From NCBI GenBank assembly GCA_029309925.1, contig JARKND010000001.1, positions 2,728,001-2,792,000 of the forward strand: a stretch of 64,000 nucleotides of DNA, in the 5' to 3' direction. Under the pieces are notes generated by a model. It was given only the letters and a program-made list of their open reading frames with translations. It was not told the DNA's origin and ran no database searches. This stretch comes from Fulvivirgaceae bacterium JP3-4 (GTDB lineage: Bacteria > Bacteroidota > Bacteroidia > Cytophagales > Cyclobacteriaceae). The position numbers and the translations under genes were made by a program. Below are positions 45,123 to 53,138 of this stretch, piece after piece; the first letter of the stretch is position 1; the number at the start of each line of letters is the position of its first letter.

Positions 45123-46799
45123 ATGGTGCTATACGCAGGCCCGCTTCAGATGCTTTACGACCGCGGCTTTCTCCGCTACATCGCCTATGAAGATTCGGAA
45201 ATCCTGCGCATGATCTATTTCGCGTTGCGTGACGAGCACTGGGATACGTGCGAACATGTTATCACCCATGAAGAAAAAGACATTTCGTGGGAAACATTCA
45301 CCGTAAAATACAATAGTGTCAATCGCAGGAAGAATGAAGACGTGATCCGGTGGAGCACAACAATCGAGGGCTTACCCGACAGCAGCATACAATTTACGAT
45401 TGATGGCGAAGTGCTGAAAGAAATAAAAAAGAACCGCGCAGGATTTTGTATCCTCCATCCGTTGCAGGATCTGAAAGGACAACCCGTGGAAGTCACCCAG
45501 CCGAACGGTACAATTTACCAGGGAAACTTCCCAACCGCCATCGACCCAAAAAACCCGTTCAAAAATATCAAACGAATGAAATGGAAATTCAGGGAACGCT
45601 GGTATGAATTGACATTCGAAGGTGATGTCTTTGAAACGGAAGACCAGCGCAACTGGATCGATACCTCGTTCAAGACCTTCTGCACACCTGCAGACCTGCC
45701 GATACCCGTGACGTTGCAGGCCGGAGCGAAAATTCACCAGCGCGTCATGTTCCGCCCGCTGGAAAAACTTCACCCGATCACTTCGCACGACACTACTGTA
45801 ATACATCTTGAAAAAAAGGAAGTTGTGTCGCGATTGCCTAAAGTTGGGATCATGGTGCCTTCGGATGAAGCAGCACACCCCTTACAGGCAGCGGACGTGA
45901 TAAAAAGTATAAACCTTGATCACGCCCTGATTGAAGTTATTGCAACGCAACAAGATTGGATCAGAAAGTTTTCCCACGACTGCGAAAGCGCGTATGCCCT
46001 TGGCGTTCCTTTGAGTATCGCACTCACGCTGCCAGAAGCATTTCAGAATTCACTCGATCAGTTTATTTTGTTACTCCAGCAAAACCGACTGAATGTACGT
46101 GATGTTTTGTTGCTCTCTGACGGCAAGCCCGTGACCGACCAGAAACTTGCAGATGAAATATCGCGGCTCAAATCAGCAGTAAAAGGACTACAGTGGGGAG
46201 CGGGGACTTCAGGAGATTTTAAGGATCTCAATCGGAATCGCTTTGATGCGCGAAATGCCGACTTCATTTCATTCAGCGCACATCCGCAGGTACATGCGTT
46301 TGACGACCGCACGATCCTTGAGAACAAAGATGGATTATGTGAGACCGGACGCAGTGCTGCATCAATTTATCCAGGGAAGCAAATTCACATCAGCCCTGTA
46401 ACGCTTCAGAAGCGGTCGATTGAGAAGGCAGATGTGAGACAAAAAACGGATCTCGCAGCGCTGTGGGCATTTGGTGCATTGCGCGCGGCATCGGAAGCGC
46501 ATGTCAGCGCCATAACATTATACGCTTCTCATGGAAGAAATGGAATTGTATCGAATGACGGAAAACCATACCCGGCATTATCACTGCTGGGTAAAGTAAC
46601 GCGATTCAAAAATCACGACATGATTGTACTTTCAAACAGTGAGCCATTACTTGCAGATGCCATGCTTTTTACAAGCGAAAGCTCAACGACTCTGTTGATG
46701 GTGAATTATACAGATGACCTGCAAACGATCCGATACGGCAGAAATGAATTTCAGGTCCCGCCTCTCCAGCTGATAGAGGTGAATCTAAGCGGTACGTAA
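45123..46799 (+). CDS. apnL: Probable D-apionate lactonase (ApnL-like)
   Basis: A 558-residue cytoplasmic protein with no signal peptide. The N-terminal half is beta-rich, with FLRYIAYEDSEILRMIYFALRDE, GFCILHPL, the FEGDVFETEDQRNWIDTSFK segment and the FCTPADLPIPV motif; these match my memory of D-apionate lactonase (ApnL) sequences. The C-terminal half looks like a TIM-barrel plus small beta-domain. ApnL opens the lactone formed by apiose dehydrogenation. The gene is 11 bases after the GH140 apiosidase gene, so the two form an operon. It overlaps the end of the next, convergent gene by 15 bases. Symbol is given from recognition, not from a search. Confidence 0.68.
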   Translation: MVLYAGPLQMLYDRGFLRYIAYEDSEILRMIYFALRDEHWDTCEHVITHEEKDISWETFTVKYNSVNRRKNEDVIRWSTTIEGLPDSSIQFTIDGEVLKEIKKNRAGFCILHPLQDLKGQPVEVTQPNGTIYQGNFPTAIDPKNPFKNIKRMKWKFRERWYELTFEGDVFETEDQRNWIDTSFKTFCTPADLPIPVTLQAGAKIHQRVMFRPLEKLHPITSHDTTVIHLEKKEVVSRLPKVGIMVPSDEAAHPLQAADVIKSINLDHALIEVIATQQDWIRKFSHDCESAYALGVPLSIALTLPEAFQNSLDQFILLLQQNRLNVRDVLLLSDGKPVTDQKLADEISRLKSAVKGLQWGAGTSGDFKDLNRNRFDARNADFISFSAHPQVHAFDDRTILENKDGLCETGRSAASIYPGKQIHISPVTLQKRSIEKADVRQKTDLAALWAFGALRAASEAHVSAITLYASHGRNGIVSNDGKPYPALSLLGKVTRFKNHDMIVLSNSEPLLADAMLFTSESSTTLLMVNYTDDLQTIRYGRNEFQVPPLQLIEVNLSGT

Positions 46800-48659
46800 C
46801 ATTCTGAGCTGCTGTTTCAGCTGCTGCAGATGCTCTGATGCTTCCTTGATTTTCTGGTTGAACTCATCCCGAACGCTCTCCGCATTCTTTGACTTGCCGA
46901 AAAATTCTAGGTTGTTTTTCCATAGCGCGATGTCGTTTTCCACCTTCGTGATCTTCTTGCGGATAGCAAGTTCCTTCTGGAAAATCTTCTTATCCCCCAT
47001 CGGATCTTTCTTCAGATCGCTCAGCTGATTTTGCAGCAGTACTTTGCTCTTCTCATCCTCACTGAGGTCAGGAATGGAATCAACGAACTTCTGCACTGCT
47101 TCATGATAGCGGTTGCGTATGGCTGTGATGTCCTTCTTCGGAACAAACCCAACTGAGTTGTAGCGGTCCTGCAGGTCTGTCAGTAGTTCAACACTTGCCG
47201 TTTTTTCATTGATATGCTTTTCAAGCTCTTCAATGATGGCAGTCTTCACGTTGAGATTGTCAATTTGTTCCTGCTCAACTTTCCCTTGCTGGCCCCTGCG
47301 TTGTGAGAAGAAGTAATCGCACGCATCTTTGAATTCCTTAAATACTTTCTCACGGAATTTTTCAGGCACCGGGCCAACGTCCTTCCATTTCTGCTGAAGA
47401 TTTTTCAGTTCGTTTGAAGTCTTCTCCCAATCCTGGCTTTCGCGGAGCTCAAGTGCTTTCTTTACAAGCTCATTTTTTAGCTGCAGGTTGGCATCTCTTT
47501 CTTCATCAAGCTTTTTAAAGAATGTATTTTTGTTATTGAAGAATGTCTTGAATGCAGTCCAGAATTTCTTGTTGATCTCTTTTGCCTTAGCTCTTGGCAA
47601 TCCGCCTACGGCCTCCCAGCGTTTCTGGAGTTCAAGAATCTCTTTCGTCTTTTCATTCCACTCTTTAATGCGATCGGTATTGAAGGTAGTGAACTTCTGC
47701 GCTTCATCTCCCAACGCGTTCTTCAGATCGTAATTGGCGTTAAGGTCCTGCTGGAGTTTCTGGAGGTAAACGTCACGCTTCGCGTAAACGGCATCTGACG
47801 CAGCCTTGAAGCGCTGCCACACCGCCTCCTTATTCTCGAGCGGCACAGGGCCGATATGTTTAAACTCATGATGAAGTTCATTCAATTCGCGGATCGCATC
47901 TTTAATAATTTCAATGTTGACGAGCTTCTCTGCGCGGTTGCACAATTCAAGCTTTGCCTCAAGATTCTTCTTGCGATCAAGCTCTTTAAGTTCAAAATAG
48001 ATATTCTGATTGTCGTAGAACCGATCGACCAGAGCATGGTAGCTGGCCCACAATGTTTTCGCCTGTGCGCCAGGAACGGGCCCGGTGCTTCTCCACTCCT
48101 TCTGAATTTCCTTGAATGCTTCAAACGAGTGTGAATTATCCTGTTGTTCTGTCAGCTCACGCAGTTTCTCGATCAGTTCCTGCTTGCGCTTGAGGTTATC
48201 ATTTTTCTTTTCTTCCTGCTCACGCAGCTGCTGTTGCCTGCGGTCGCGGATCAGTTTGAGATTGGCATCGAATACGGTGTCATGTTCATCACCTTTGTAT
48301 TCGAAGTCTTCCGCTACTCCGCCCGATTGTGTGAATCGCTCGAGTGCGCTGTGACGTTCCTTCTCGCGTATTTCGTCATACAACGGTTTAATCTCGCGGA
48401 TGATAGATTCAACCTTCTGTGTATTGTTGTCTTTGGAAAGATCTTTAACAAGATCTACGAACTGAGCTTTCGTAAAATTTGAATAGTCAACGTGCTTATG
48501 TTCCTCGTCAATGATCTCTTCCACATGTTCATCATGTTCGGCAAGATCAATTTCGGAGTTAATGGCACCGGGCTTTCTGTGGGTGTGTTCCAACCCTGCT
48601 CCCTGCTCGTGAGCAGGTCCAAGTTCTCGTTTATCTCTTTCCATGGTCAAAGAATCCAT
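46785..48659 (-). CDS. DUF349 repeat protein
   Basis: A 624-residue cytoplasmic protein, almost all helical and highly charged. It contains about five DUF349 repeats, each of the form LQKRWEAVGGLPRAKAKEIN or LQQKWKDVGPVPEKFREKVF, and an acidic, histidine-bearing N-terminus. DUF349 proteins are common in Bacteroidota; no certain function is known, though links to stress and ribosome biology have been proposed. It overlaps the ApnL-like gene end by 15 bases. It precedes no obvious operon partner. Confidence 0.9.
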   Translation of the reverse strand: MDSLTMERDKRELGPAHEQGAGLEHTHRKPGAINSEIDLAEHDEHVEEIIDEEHKHVDYSNFTKAQFVDLVKDLSKDNNTQKVESIIREIKPLYDEIREKERHSALERFTQSGGVAEDFEYKGDEHDTVFDANLKLIRDRRQQQLREQEEKKNDNLKRKQELIEKLRELTEQQDNSHSFEAFKEIQKEWRSTGPVPGAQAKTLWASYHALVDRFYDNQNIYFELKELDRKKNLEAKLELCNRAEKLVNIEIIKDAIRELNELHHEFKHIGPVPLENKEAVWQRFKAASDAVYAKRDVYLQKLQQDLNANYDLKNALGDEAQKFTTFNTDRIKEWNEKTKEILELQKRWEAVGGLPRAKAKEINKKFWTAFKTFFNNKNTFFKKLDEERDANLQLKNELVKKALELRESQDWEKTSNELKNLQQKWKDVGPVPEKFREKVFKEFKDACDYFFSQRRGQQGKVEQEQIDNLNVKTAIIEELEKHINEKTASVELLTDLQDRYNSVGFVPKKDITAIRNRYHEAVQKFVDSIPDLSEDEKSKVLLQNQLSDLKKDPMGDKKIFQKELAIRKKITKVENDIALWKNNLEFFGKSKNAESVRDEFNQKIKEASEHLQQLKQQLRMLRTA

Positions 48660-48693
48660 TTCAAAATCGGTAGAATGCTAATTTAACAAATTC

Positions 48694-49269
48694 CTAATTC
48701 AATCGCGGGTCAGTCGGGTAGTTTGAGTACACGCTGAACCTACCCCCCATACTTTCGAGGGCTTTTCTCCACATCACTGTCGGTTCAGTATCGAATAGCA
48801 GCTGTTCACTCACGAAATCACATACGATCCATGAATCTTGCTCCAATTCCGCATCAAGCTGGCCCGGTCCCCAGCCGCTGTATCCGAGGAAAAATCGGAT
48901 ATCGGTAGCGGGAATTTGAGATGTATCCACCATCGTGACAAGTGTTTCAAAATCTCCCCCCCAATACACGTTAGGAGCAATTTCAATCGCGTTAGAAACG
49001 CCCGAATGACGATGAATGAAATGCAACGTGTCCTGCTGCACCGGCCCGCCAACGTATACAATACTGTCGAGCGAAAGCACCTCTTCGAGCACCTCTGTTA
49101 CTTTTAAGATGGACGGTTTGTTCAACACAAAACCAAATGATCCTTCGTCATTGTGTTCGCACAACAGCACGACAGTTCTTTCAAAGTTGGGGTCTGGTAA
49201 AAACGGCTCGGATATCAGTAACCGACCTTTCTCTGGAGCGATCTTATTTTTGTATTTGAAAAATTCCAT
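48694..49269 (-). CDS. YqgE/AlgH family protein
   Basis: A 191-residue soluble protein with the family signature GRLLISEPFLPDPNFERTVV, GSFGFVLNKPS and GYSGWGPGQLDAEL. The three-dimensional fold is known but function is not settled; AlgH has been linked to regulation of transcription. The gene is 34 bases upstream of the DUF349 gene and probably co-transcribed. Confidence 0.92.
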   Translation of the reverse strand: MEFFKYKNKIAPEKGRLLISEPFLPDPNFERTVVLLCEHNDEGSFGFVLNKPSILKVTEVLEEVLSLDSIVYVGGPVQQDTLHFIHRHSGVSNAIEIAPNVYWGGDFETLVTMVDTSQIPATDIRFFLGYSGWGPGQLDAELEQDSWIVCDFVSEQLLFDTEPTVMWRKALESMGGRFSVYSNYPTDPRLN

Positions 49270-49430
49270 GAAGCGATTTCGTGTACCCTCGTTAAATCTT
49301 CAGAATGATAGGAAGATTCACTGAACTTTCTCTCAAATACTGTAAGAAAATACTTCCAATCACCAATGCAAATCTTAATGTTTTGATAAATTTCATGCCT
49401 GTTTCACCCAAATCTGGCACGCAAAAAATC

Positions 49431-50075
49431 ATGCAAAAGAACATCACCGATTTACGAAAAGAATACTCACGCGCAACACTCGATTTCTCCAATGTGCTGA
49501 AAGACCCTTTAAAGCAGTTTGAAAAATGGTTTGATGAAGCAGTAGAGGCCGGAATCACCGAGCCGAATGCTATGCACCTCGCCACGGTAAATAATGAAGG
49601 AAAGCCGTCTTCACGTATCGTTCTGCTAAAGGGGCTCGACAACAATAGGTTCATATTTTACACAAACTACCAAAGCAAAAAAGGAAGGGAACTGGAAGAA
49701 AACCCTGCGTGTGCGTTAACGTTCTTCTGGCCAGAGATTGAGAGACAGATTCGCATAGAAGGTGTCGCAGAGCGTGTTGAAGGAAAGCTTTCAGATGATT
49801 ATTTTCAGAGCCGCCCTCGCGGATCTCAGATCGGTGCGTGGGCATCACCGCAAAGCACCATCATCAAAGACCGCGAGATACTCGAAGAACGCGCCAGGCA
49901 AATCGAAAAGAAGTTTGAACTTGAAAAAGTACTGCCGCGACCAAACCAGTGGGGCGGATACCAGATAGATCCTTTACAAATTGAATTCTGGCAAGGCAGA
50001 CCGAGCCGGCTTCATGACCGGATCCAGTTTACGAAGGTAGATGGTGAGTGGAAAGTGAATCGGCTGGCACCGTAG
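49431..50075 (+). CDS. pdxH: Pyridoxamine 5'-phosphate oxidase
   Basis: A 214-residue FMN enzyme that oxidises pyridoxamine or pyridoxine phosphate to pyridoxal phosphate in the salvage route of vitamin B6. Signature features are MHLATVNNEGKPSSRIVLLK, FYTNYQSKKGRELEENP and the C-terminal RLHDRIQF. The longer frame begins at 49305, but the ATG at 49431 (MQKNITDLRKEY) matches the family start and length. It stands alone, between the YqgE gene (divergent) and BshB1 (convergent). Confidence 0.95.
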   Translation: MQKNITDLRKEYSRATLDFSNVLKDPLKQFEKWFDEAVEAGITEPNAMHLATVNNEGKPSSRIVLLKGLDNNRFIFYTNYQSKKGRELEENPACALTFFWPEIERQIRIEGVAERVEGKLSDDYFQSRPRGSQIGAWASPQSTIIKDREILEERARQIEKKFELEKVLPRPNQWGGYQIDPLQIEFWQGRPSRLHDRIQFTKVDGEWKVNRLAP

Positions 50076-50087
50076 TAATGTGCCGAT

Positions 50088-50227
50088 GTGCCAATTAGTT
50101 AATGTGCCAATGAATGCAGAGAAAAATTGGGAATCAGGATTGCAATTGGGAATGACCAATAGCGCACAATTTCAAAAGAGATTCGTAATCCTGTAATTCC
50201 TTCATTGGCACATTGGCTAATTGGCAC
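50088..50227. repeat. Long intergenic inverted repeat
   Basis: A 27-base arm (50088-50114) pairs fully with 50201-50227 using only two G-T wobbles, across an 86-base spacer. The arms consist of repeated TGTGCCAAT-type units. It lies between convergent pdxH and bshB1 genes, so it may serve as a bidirectional terminator or a recombination-prone site. Confidence 0.85.
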
Positions 50228-50232
50228 AGTAC

Positions 50233-50949
50233 CTACATCAAATCAAACAGATTTTTGACGCCTGGGAATCTTCTTACCGTAAACCCTTCACCATGGGTTG
50301 CTCCTATTGCGTGACCGAATTCCACGGCACGTGCTTCAAGCATTTTAAGGAAGCCAGGTTTTGAGATGTAAGTTTCTGGTTCGGTGCTTGCCGCATCGTA
50401 GAACTGACTTCCAAATGCGCGGATCGCTTCCATTTTTTTGTCCCAAAAGCCTGAGATGTCTACGATGAAATCCGGCTCCAGGTACTGGCTTTGGATGTAG
50501 TGATACAGCGCGCGCGGACGCCAGGGTTCCTGCTTGGTCTGATCGTCATAGGTGACAATCTTGGAGAGACCGGATAAGAAGCACGCATCATGTGCGAGCT
50601 CCGCTCCTTTCCCATGATCGATGTGGCGGTCGTATGTTGCATTGGCGATGACAATGTCGGGCTGGTAACGTCTGATGCTCTGGATCAGCAGCAATTGCGA
50701 CTCCTCATCATTTTTAAAAAATCCATCGCGCATGCAAAGGTTTTCACGAACAGAAAGACCGAGGATCTTAGCAGAGGCCGCAGCCTCCTTCGAACGAAGT
50801 TCCGGTGTGCCACGCGTTCCCAGTTCGCCTTTTGTGAAATCGATCACGCCAACCTTTTTTCCTGCCGCGGTATGCTTGGCAATGGTTCCGCCACAGCCGA
50901 GTTCTGCATCGTCAGGATGTGAAGCAAGTACGAGTATGTCTAGTTTCAT
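50233..50949 (-). CDS. bshB1: Bacillithiol biosynthesis deacetylase BshB1
   Basis: A 238-residue PIG-L/LmbE-fold enzyme that removes acetyl from N-acetylglucosamine-malate in bacillithiol synthesis. The zinc motif SHPDDAELGCGGT (His11, Asp13, Asp14), DRHIDHGKG and the C-terminal GHAIGATHGEGF are conserved. An upstream ATG at 51000 is in the frame, but it lies in a tandem-repeat segment and the start at 50949 (MKLDILVLASHPDD) is right. Bacillithiol is the main low-molecular thiol in many Bacteroidota, and TrxB is encoded next. Confidence 0.93.
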   Translation of the reverse strand: MKLDILVLASHPDDAELGCGGTIAKHTAAGKKVGVIDFTKGELGTRGTPELRSKEAAASAKILGLSVRENLCMRDGFFKNDEESQLLLIQSIRRYQPDIVIANATYDRHIDHGKGAELAHDACFLSGLSKIVTYDDQTKQEPWRPRALYHYIQSQYLEPDFIVDISGFWDKKMEAIRAFGSQFYDAASTEPETYISKPGFLKMLEARAVEFGHAIGATHGEGFTVRRFPGVKNLFDLM

Positions 50950-50955
50950 GGAGAA

Positions 50956-50988
50956 GTTGATACGTTGATTCGTTGATTCGTTGATTGG
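50956..50988. repeat. Short tandem repeat CGTTGATT
   Basis: Four near-identical eight-base units (GTTGATTC/A) just upstream of the bshB1 start. In the longer reading frame they would encode a repetitive, non-family extension, supporting the later start codon. Units could form part of an unstable or hairpin-prone upstream region. Confidence 0.65.
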
Positions 50989-51070
50989 TTTCTCGCTCAT
51001 CGCTGCGTGCGCCTTAGCCGATTAGCTGAACACCTGACACGTTAAAACGTGAACGCCATCAACGCGCCAG

Positions 51071-51102
51071 GCGTGAAGCGTGAAGCGTGCAGCGTGAAGC
51101 GC
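51071..51102. repeat. Short tandem repeat GCGTGAA
   Basis: Four units of seven bases (GCGTGAA, one GCGTGCA) directly upstream of a hairpin between trxB and bshB1. Part of the same class of low-complexity intergenic repeats as elsewhere in the window. Confidence 0.7.
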
Positions 51103-51105
51103 TCT

Positions 51106-51147
51106 TTATTGGTCGGACGACAAAAGGCAGAGCCGTCAGACCAATAA
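51106..51147. repeat. Intergenic hairpin
   Basis: TTATTGGTC (51106-51114) pairs with GACCAATAA (51139-51147), extended by GACG/CGTC after one mismatch. It is just downstream of trxB on the minus strand; no T-run follows, so it may be an RNA 3'-end stabiliser rather than a terminator. Confidence 0.65.
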
Positions 51148-51160
51148 GTCTTCAGGCCAG

Positions 51161-52120
51161 CTAGCTGTGCACCATCCCCATCTCCATCTCCTTCGCTACG
51201 AGGAATTTCTCCGCATCGAGCGCGCCCATACAACCTGTCCCTGCAGCCGTAACAGCCTGACGATATACTTTGTCAGCAGCATCGCCTACGGCAAATACGC
51301 CTTCAACATTCGTTTTGCTTGTACCAGGCTTGACGTTGATGTAGCCTGTTTCATCCATGTCAATGTAAGGCTTGAAAATCTCTGTGTTTGGCTTGTGACC
51401 GATCGCCAGGAAAAATCCCTGTAAAGGAATATGTTTCTTTTCTCCTGTCTTATTATTCACTACACGAACGCCAGTCACTTCATTTCCATTGCCGAGAATT
51501 TCCTCGGTCTCCGTATTCCAATGGATCTCAATATTAGGCGTGTTCTTAACGCGTTGCTGCATGATCTTGGAAGCACGCATTTCGTCCCTGCGTACGATCA
51601 GATGCACCTTTGTACAAAGATTTGCGAGGTAAGTCGATTCCTCAGCCGCAGAGTCTCCGGCACCGACCACGGCCACTTCTTTGCCGCGATAGAAATATCC
51701 GTCACATACTGCACACGCTGAAACACCTTTATTGTAATACTGTTCTTCTGTTGGAAGTCCAAGATATTTTGCTGTCGCTCCCGTGGCAATGATCACCGAT
51801 TCAGCAACAACAGTTGTTTTTTCGTCAACGACAACTTTATGTGGCCAGCCGGAAAAGTCCACTGAAGTTACTAAGCCGTAGTTGATCCTGGTCCCGAATC
51901 GTTCTGCCTGCTTTTGCAGATCGATCATCATCTGCGAGCCATTGATGCCGTCAGGATAGCCCGGAAAATTTTCAACATCATTTGTTGTGGTGAGCTGGCC
52001 GCCTGGTTGGCCACCTGTGTAAAGCACTGGTTTCAGACCTGCACGCGCGGCATAGATTGCTGCTGTATAACCCGCTGGCCCGGAGCCGATGATAAGTACT
52101 TTTACCGTCTCGTTTGTCAT
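51161..52120 (-). CDS. trxB: Thioredoxin-disulfide reductase
   Basis: A 319-residue flavoenzyme reducing thioredoxin with NADPH. The FAD motif IGSGPAGYTAAIYAA (residues 11-25), the redox-active CAVC at residues 136-139 and the NADPH motif VVGAGDSAAEE are all intact, as is the C-terminal FAVGDAAD. Length is standard. It lies between the sigma-factor gene and bshB1 on the same strand, with a terminator separating it from the sigma gene. Confidence 0.97.
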   Translation of the reverse strand: MTNETVKVLIIGSGPAGYTAAIYAARAGLKPVLYTGGQPGGQLTTTNDVENFPGYPDGINGSQMMIDLQKQAERFGTRINYGLVTSVDFSGWPHKVVVDEKTTVVAESVIIATGATAKYLGLPTEEQYYNKGVSACAVCDGYFYRGKEVAVVGAGDSAAEESTYLANLCTKVHLIVRRDEMRASKIMQQRVKNTPNIEIHWNTETEEILGNGNEVTGVRVVNNKTGEKKHIPLQGFFLAIGHKPNTEIFKPYIDMDETGYINVKPGTSKTNVEGVFAVGDAADKVYRQAVTAAGTGCMGALDAEKFLVAKEMEMGMVHS

Positions 52121-52144
52121 GACTACTATAAGTGGTGTTGGTGT

Positions 52145-52178
52145 TTTGGATAAAATAAAGGGTCTGCTAGAGACCCTT
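52145..52178 (-). terminator. Terminator of the sigma-factor gene
   Basis: An eight-base stem AAGGGTCT/AGACCCTT (52158-52165 with 52171-52178) is followed on the minus strand by TTTATTTTAT. It separates the sigma-factor gene from trxB. Confidence 0.8.
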
Positions 52179-52203
52179 CAAATAATGCTGCAAATAAATA
52201 TTC

Positions 52204-53067
52204 TTAACCTAAGTAAGGCTTTAAAGCTTTACTTCTGCTTGTGTGGCGTAAGCGTCTGATAGCCTTTTCCTTAATTTGACGAACACGTTCGCGTGTCAGA
52301 TTGAATTTTTCGCCAATCTCCTCAAGGGTCATCGAGTGCTCCCCGTTCAAACCGAAGTAAAGCGTAATCACATCGGCTTCGCGTTGTGTGAGCGTAGACA
52401 GTGCGCGCTGCACTTCCCTGCGCAGAGAGTCATTCATCAGACCTGAGTCTGGTGTTTCTTCGCTGTCGTTTTCAAGAACGTCAAGCAGGCTGTTCTCCTC
52501 ACCCTGAACGAACGGTGCATCCATCGACACATGACGACCAGATATCTTCATCGTATCAACGACTTCAGCCGTTGTCACATCAAGCACTTCCGCAAGTTCT
52601 TCAGGTGAAGGCTCGCGCTCGTACTTCTGTTCCAGCTCAGAGAAGGTTTTTGATATCTTATTCAACGAACCAACACGGTTCAACGGAAGGCGAACGATAC
52701 GAGATTGTTCTGCCAACGCCTGAAGGATAGACTGACGGATCCACCAAACAGCGTATGAGATAAACTTAAAACCGCGGGTTTCATCGAAACGTTGTGCAGC
52801 CTTAATCAAACCCAGGTTTCCTTCGTTGATCAAATCACCCAAAGACAAACCCTGATTCTGATATTGCTTTGCGACAGAGACAACGAAACGAAGGTTTGCT
52901 TTAGTCAGCTTTTCCAACGCGATCTGATCTCCTTCCTTGATCCTTTTCGCCAGCTCCACTTCTTCATCCGGTGTAAGCAGATCAACCTTACCAATCTCCT
53001 GAAGGTATTTATCCAGCGACTGGCTCTCGCGGTTGGTGATTTGTTTACTGATCTTTAGTTGTCTCAT
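52204..53067 (-). CDS. rpoD: Primary sigma factor, RpoD/SigA type
   Basis: A 287-residue sigma-70 factor. Region 1.2 ([24 protein letters not shown]), region 2 ([19 protein letters not shown] and [14 protein letters not shown]), region 3 and region 4 ([20 protein letters not shown]) are all there. It lacks the long region 1.1 of E. coli RpoD, as is normal in Bacteroidota, whose primary factor reads the TTG/TAnnTTTG promoters found in this window. A candidate promoter is at 53094-53124. Confidence 0.96.
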   Translation of the reverse strand: MRQLKISKQITNRESQSLDKYLQEIGKVDLLTPDEEVELAKRIKEGDQIALEKLTKANLRFVVSVAKQYQNQGLSLGDLINEGNLGLIKAAQRFDETRGFKFISYAVWWIRQSILQALAEQSRIVRLPLNRVGSLNKISKTFSELEQKYEREPSPEELAEVLDVTTAEVVDTMKISGRHVSMDAPFVQGEENSLLDVLENDSEETPDSGLMNDSLRREVQRALSTLTQREADVITLYFGLNGEHSMTLEEIGEKFNLTRERVRQIKEKAIRRLRHTSRSKALKPYLG

Positions 53068-53093
53068 CCTGGTTTTACGATACTTAGTTTAAA

Positions 53094-53124
53094 CAATTTT
53101 AGCCTAAATCTTAGTTCCTGTCAA
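53094..53124 (-). promoter_or_regulatory. Possible promoter of rpoD
   Basis: TTG (53122-53124) and TAAAATTG (53094-53101) on the minus strand with a 20-base spacer; one base differs from TAnnTTTG. Confidence 0.5.
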
Positions 53125-53138
53125 TTGTTGGTTAACGT

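Noticed and set aside
51071..51102. Possible CRISPR-like array
   Set aside because: Units are seven bases and contiguous without spacers, so it is a plain tandem repeat.
51042..51233. Minus-strand frame over the GCGTGAA repeat and the trxB end
   Set aside because: Composed of repeat-derived codons (HASRFT motifs) and overlaps trxB in another frame.
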